Of a DNA stretch of 64,000 bases, positions 59,555 through 64,000 are shown one piece after another; position 1 is the first letter of the stretch; each line of letters opens with the position of its first letter. The notes under the pieces were generated by a model. The model was not told the DNA's origin and made no database searches. It was given only the letters and a program-made list of their open reading frames with translations. Source of the DNA: an uncultured Pelagibacteraceae bacterium (lineage in GTDB: Bacteria; Pseudomonadota; Alphaproteobacteria; Pelagibacterales; Pelagibacteraceae); the NCBI GenBank assembly GCA_902630665.1, contig CACOVP010000004.1:1-64000 (forward strand). Reading direction: 5' to 3'. The translations under genes were made by a program, and so were the position numbers.

Positions 59555-60807
59555 TTTTTATTTAAAATATTTCCACAGTTATAAAGACTACCAAAACAGA
59601 CAATTAATTTTTTTTCTTTACTACTTATTTTTTTTAATGCTTCTGTAAAATTACTACTTTTTTCAGCTTTGAATTTATTTTTTATTGCAATTTTATAAAG
59701 CTTATTTACTGAGACTGAGTTAATTTCATTTTCAATAGGCATTATAACAATTTTTTTAAAAACTCCTTTAAGCTGCTTAATAAATAAATCTGGTTCTTTA
59801 TTCTTAGTCATAGCCCAAATTCCATATTTAGGAATTTTTATATTTTTTAAATATGCTACTAAATTTTGTGCATCAGCAGTAGCATGTGCGCCATCAATCA
59901 TGATAATTTCATTTTTGTGCAGTCTATTTTTAATTTTTCCTTTATTAAGGTATTGAAATCGACCCTCAAAAGAAAGCAAAGGTAAAGTCTTTTGGATAGT
60001 TTTCTTATCTATTTTGAGATCAAGTGCTACTTTTATAGCAAGGCAAACATTTTCAAACATTCCTTTAGAATAAACATTTTTAGTATTAAGTTTAATTTTG
60101 CATTTTCTATCTTGATAGTAATACTGGTTACCCTTTTTAGTAAGTTTCCAATTGTTTGGATATATAATTTTACTTTTATTATTTTTTAAGTGGGTCTTTA
60201 TTTTTCTTAAAACATTTGGTGACTGTTTACCTACGTAAACATTTGTAAAATTACTTAGGAAGCCAACATCTTCTTTAATAACCTCGTCCAACGTTTTTTT
60301 CTTCAAAAAATTTAAGTGTTGCTTATTTATATTTGTACAAATTTGTATTATTGGAAAGTCGTGTACGTTATTTGAGTCGAGTCTCCATAAGGCTCCAGTT
60401 TCCTGTATATTATAATCAGTACTTAGTTTGGAAGCATTCAAAATAAACACCAGAGTAAGACACTCATACACTGTTAGTGGAATTTTTAATTTTTCAATTT
60501 GATTAATAGTTTTTTTTATTTCTTTATAAGAAAGATAGCTATTTCCCATATAGAATCTTTCCCTAATATCTTTAAGTGATGGAGAAATATGCATTGTGGT
60601 AGTTTGACCATTTGCTTCTATAAATGATTTTAATGAGTATAAAGTTGTAAATTTTCCTGATTCTCCTAAAACCTGAATAATATTATTAAGTTTTCTCTCA
60701 GGATTTCCTAATAATTTAAGAGCTAGCTTTATTCTTTTAAGTCCAAACTTAACAGATTTATTAAATAACTTATGATTAGCTAGCTGATTGTAGATCAACT
60801 TTGACAT
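59551..60807 (-). CDS. folC: Folylpolyglutamate/dihydrofolate synthase (divergent P-loop)
   Basis: Mur-ligase-like, ISPSLKDIRERF, EGRFQYL, IMIDGAHATADAQ; position next to accD-trpA-trpB. Confidence 0.85.
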   Translation of the reverse strand: MSKLIYNQLANHKLFNKSVKFGLKRIKLALKLLGNPERKLNNIIQVLGESGKFTTLYSLKSFIEANGQTTTMHISPSLKDIRERFYMGNSYLSYKEIKKTINQIEKLKIPLTVYECLTLVFILNASKLSTDYNIQETGALWRLDSNNVHDFPIIQICTNINKQHLNFLKKKTLDEVIKEDVGFLSNFTNVYVGKQSPNVLRKIKTHLKNNKSKIIYPNNWKLTKKGNQYYYQDRKCKIKLNTKNVYSKGMFENVCLAIKVALDLKIDKKTIQKTLPLLSFEGRFQYLNKGKIKNRLHKNEIIMIDGAHATADAQNLVAYLKNIKIPKYGIWAMTKNKEPDLFIKQLKGVFKKIVIMPIENEINSVSVNKLYKIAIKNKFKAEKSSNFTEALKKISSKEKKLIVCFGSLYNCGNILNKN

Positions 60808-61729
60808 TAGACGTTGACTCAGCCTTTGCTTCTATTTCGGATTTTTTAAGAAGGACTCTTATTAAGTTTGTTATCTTCTCTCTAATTTCCATTCTTGACT
60901 CGAAAGCACCATCAATCATTCCATGCTCTACTATGCTTGATGCTTGACCAAAATCTTGAGGCAGTTCGTGACCTTTATTAACAGATGCTGAAACTCTCTT
61001 TCCGGCGAACAATAAATTTTCACTTTTTGGGTATTCAGCAAATATAAAGTCATTTCCATAAACATTACAAAAAGTTCCACCAGTAATTTTAGAACCACAA
61101 ATCCCAATAGTTACTATTCCTGCTTTTTTCAACATTTTCATAGCCATCATTTGAACAGGCATATTTTTTAAAGAATTTAAATTTCCAGTAACAGCCATTC
61201 CTCCGCTTTGGTAGAATGATACTACTGCATCAACTTTCTCATCTAACGCTTTTTGGATACCTGCTAATAAATGTTCACCCTCTCTTTGAGTTAACGCTGC
61301 ACCTCCGTGTTGAAAATTATAACCAAATGCAATTATTCTTAATCCATTTACAGTTCCTTTAGCTGCAAGTATAGCACTTTGTTGGCCGGTTTTGTTTTTG
61401 TAAGCATTATATTTGTCAATAAATTTTTTGTCTCCAATTTTAAAATTTAGAGGATCTGGATCTGCCCACTCAGGACATTCAATTAACTCGTATTCACCGT
61501 CATCAAAAAACATTTCTGAAAATCTCGTTTTTGGGTCTAAATCAAAATGGTGAGTACATTTACAAACATTAAAATTCTTTTTTAAATCTTCCTTTAAAAG
61601 CATTTGATTACAACCTGGACAATTGATCCACATGCTATCAGCCTGATCTTCTCTAGATGGCCTTTTTCTTTTAAAAGTTTCTTTTACCCTTTCTACAAAA
61701 CTTTTTTTTAAATTTTTGATCCAGTTCAT
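60776..61729 (-). CDS. accD: Acetyl-CoA carboxylase carboxyltransferase beta subunit
   Basis: Zn finger CPGCNQMLLKEDLKKNFNVCKCTHHF; EGEHLLAGIQ. Confidence 0.95.
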   Translation of the reverse strand: MNWIKNLKKSFVERVKETFKRKRPSREDQADSMWINCPGCNQMLLKEDLKKNFNVCKCTHHFDLDPKTRFSEMFFDDGEYELIECPEWADPDPLNFKIGDKKFIDKYNAYKNKTGQQSAILAAKGTVNGLRIIAFGYNFQHGGAALTQREGEHLLAGIQKALDEKVDAVVSFYQSGGMAVTGNLNSLKNMPVQMMAMKMLKKAGIVTIGICGSKITGGTFCNVYGNDFIFAEYPKSENLLFAGKRVSASVNKGHELPQDFGQASSIVEHGMIDGAFESRMEIREKITNLIRVLLKKSEIEAKAESTSNVKVDLQSAS

Positions 61730-62526
61730 AAAATTTTATTTTTTAGATTGTACACAACTTTATCTAACTTTGTGACAGGATTTTGTCTCATTTTGAGTGA
61801 ATTAGTAATAGTTTTACACAACAAACTGCCTACAACTAGGCCATCTGCAGATTTAAGAGATTTTATAGTCTTTTCAGTGATTCCAAAACCAATAACTAAG
61901 TTTTTCCTAGAGTTTATTCTTTTAATTTTTTTGTAGTTTTCTAAAATTCTTCTTGGAGACACTTTTAGTTTACCCCCAGTAGTTGAAAGCATCGATATAT
62001 AATAAACCATATCATGTGAGTCTCTCACAATTTTCCTCATTCTATCCTTTGTGGTTGTAGGTGCTAAAAGTTGAATAAAATTTATTGATTTATTTTTACA
62101 TTTTTTTGCAAAATCCTTGTTTTCTGGCCATGGCAAATCTACACAAATAATTCCAGAGACACCTGATTTTTTACAATCTTTTAAGAATTTATTTTCACCA
62201 TACTGATAAATCATATTGTAGTAGCCCATTAAAATTACTGGTTTGTTTTTGTAGTTTTTTTTAAATTTGTTAACTATTTGAAATGAGTCCCGCATTTTAA
62301 AACCATTTTTAATTGCTCTATTTGAGCTAGTTTGAATTTGTCCACCATCTCCTACAGGTGTTGAATGTGGAAAACCTAATTCAATAATATCAGCATATTT
62401 TGCAATCGAATTTATAATTTGGAGACTCTTTTTTTTATTAGGATCTGAAGCAACAGTATAAGTTAATAAGGCTGGTCTATTCTCTCTTTTACAATTTTCA
62501 AAAGTTAATTGAATTTCAGATTTCAT
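61726..62526 (-). CDS. trpA: Tryptophan synthase alpha chain
   Basis: ADIIELGFPHSTPVGDGGQIQ, GFGITEKT, DGLVVGS. Confidence 0.96.
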   Translation of the reverse strand: MKSEIQLTFENCKRENRPALLTYTVASDPNKKKSLQIINSIAKYADIIELGFPHSTPVGDGGQIQTSSNRAIKNGFKMRDSFQIVNKFKKNYKNKPVILMGYYNMIYQYGENKFLKDCKKSGVSGIICVDLPWPENKDFAKKCKNKSINFIQLLAPTTTKDRMRKIVRDSHDMVYYISMLSTTGGKLKVSPRRILENYKKIKRINSRKNLVIGFGITEKTIKSLKSADGLVVGSLLCKTITNSLKMRQNPVTKLDKVVYNLKNKIL

Positions 62527-63764
62527 TCCGTATAAAAACCAAGTTTTTCTTTTATAATATCAGAGTCTTTTAAAGAATGTCCGCAGCTATCTATACATAA
62601 AATAGTATCTTTACTGAGTTTAGGAGCAATAGAAATTGCAGTTGCAAAGGCATGGCTTGGTTCAAGAGAAGGAGATATATTCTCCAACTTTGAAACAAGT
62701 TTGTAAGCATTTAATGCCTCCTCATCAGTTGCTGAAGTATATTCAGCTCTACCAGTGTCTTTTAAAAAACAATGTAAAGGACTCACCGATGGATAATCAA
62801 GTCCACTTGACAGACTTTCTGTTTCACCAATCTGACCATCATTGTCTTGAATACAATAAGCTTTAGCTCCATGAAGTATACCAAGTTTGGAATTATTACT
62901 CAAAGGAGCAGCATGAAGTTTAGTTTTTTTTGAACCACCAGCTTCCACCCCGATGAGACTCACGTGCTTTTTATCATAATCTATAAATTCACTCCAGAAC
63001 CCGTAGGCGCTAGAACCTCCACCTACACAATTTAATAATTTAAGTTTATTAGGGATTTTTCCGAATTCTTCTATTAATTGTAATTTTAATTCTCTAGAAA
63101 TTTGAGAGGTGCTGTACCCTGAAATTTTTACAAAGATTGACGGACCAACTGTTGAGCCAATTACCATGTGGACGTCCTGACAATTTGCAACCCAATATCT
63201 CATAGACTCACTTACAGCATCAACTAGTGTTTGACTTCCAGAAGTCACAGGTACAACTTCAGCTCCATATTTTTTCATTACATCTACATTTTTTTTCTGG
63301 CGCACCAAGTCTCGTAAACCCATAAAAATCTTAGCCTTCAAGCCAAATTTTTTTGCCACCATTGCTAAATTCTTACCTTGCATCCCGGCGCCGGTATCTG
63401 TGCAAACGTAACGTTTGCCTGCTCGCTTTGCAATTAAACAGTGAACAATACAAGCATATACCTTATGCGCTGTACCAGGATTTTCAGAAACGACTTTAGC
63501 CCATAGCTGCGCTCCACCTAAATGGTCAGTCAAATTATCCAATTTAATCAAAGGTGTTGGGGTTCCTACATAATTTTCAAAATAGTAATCTCTTTCTTTA
63601 ATAAAACTTTTATCTTTTCTAAGTTTTGAAAATAGATTTTCTAAATCTTGTATAGGTTTTTTAAGTGTTTCTGGAACAAAATTTCCTCCAAATTTACCAC
63701 CCCACATTCCATTTTTATCGTGTTGGTCAATTAGAGGTATACCTTTTTTAATTTTTAAGCTCAT
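62523..63764 (-). CDS. trpB: Tryptophan synthase beta chain
   Basis: GKFGGNFVPETL, NPGTAHKVY, CVGGGSSAYGFW. Confidence 0.96.
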   Translation of the reverse strand: MSLKIKKGIPLIDQHDKNGMWGGKFGGNFVPETLKKPIQDLENLFSKLRKDKSFIKERDYYFENYVGTPTPLIKLDNLTDHLGGAQLWAKVVSENPGTAHKVYACIVHCLIAKRAGKRYVCTDTGAGMQGKNLAMVAKKFGLKAKIFMGLRDLVRQKKNVDVMKKYGAEVVPVTSGSQTLVDAVSESMRYWVANCQDVHMVIGSTVGPSIFVKISGYSTSQISRELKLQLIEEFGKIPNKLKLLNCVGGGSSAYGFWSEFIDYDKKHVSLIGVEAGGSKKTKLHAAPLSNNSKLGILHGAKAYCIQDNDGQIGETESLSSGLDYPSVSPLHCFLKDTGRAEYTSATDEEALNAYKLVSKLENISPSLEPSHAFATAISIAPKLSKDTILCIDSCGHSLKDSDIIKEKLGFYTE

Positions 63765-64000
63765 TTACTTTATCTATAAATCTTTTTATTTTTTGATGGT
63801 CTTTGTATCCTATTTTAGCATCTGTTTCCAAGTTACTCGACAGATCGCAAAAGGTAACACCTAATTTCTTCATATTTTCAATGTTATTTTGAGAAATTGA
63901 ACCTGCTAGAGCAAACCTATCTCCCTTTGGTAGTTTTGAGATTAAGTTTTTAGGAAATTCAATAGATTTTTCCATACCTGGTGTATCAAACAAAATGATG
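63748..64000 (-). CDS. trpF: Phosphoribosylanthranilate isomerase, C-terminal part (runs off window)
   Basis: LFDTPG..., FALAGSISQNNIENMKKLGVTFCDLSSNLE; upstream of trpB. Confidence 0.88.
   Translation of the reverse strand, partial: IILFDTPGMEKSIEFPKNLISKLPKGDRFALAGSISQNNIENMKKLGVTFCDLSSNLETDAKIGYKDHQKIKRFIDKVNELKN

Overview
The window is a 64 kb, strongly AT-rich, gene-dense alphaproteobacterial chromosome segment. Protein content and gene order look like the SAR11/Pelagibacterales type (inferred, not verified by search). It runs from mutM-rpsT-dnaA-dnaN-gyrB-regB through a polyamine cluster, polA, chvI/chvG-ahcY-tsaE-amgK-murU, an RND pump, purine salvage and purEK, to trx-folC-accD-trpA-trpB-trpF. 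I see no rRNA, tRNA, CRISPR array, transposase or integrase. The strongest unusual block is about 49.7-59.2 kb. Two tightly overlapping, divergently transcribed operons share a short AT-rich intergenic region. The left one encodes a HerA-type ATPase, a NurA-like nuclease with apparent active-site substitutions, a DnaJ-type zinc-finger peptide and several unknown small proteins. The right one encodes a possible RHH-type small protein, a large HTH-containing protein of unknown function, an unknown 108-aa protein, RmuC and exonuclease I. The block sits directly upstream of trx, where many alphaproteobacteria carry addB-addA, so it may be a non-orthologous DNA-end-processing or defence module. I also found several candidate RNA elements: a ROSE-like thermometer at hsp20, a perfect 12-bp hairpin with a GCGA loop over a start codon, a three-way-junction leader at 47.3 kb, and a bidirectional terminator-like hairpin between divergent odc and regA. 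Three small ORFs missing from the ORF track are added.
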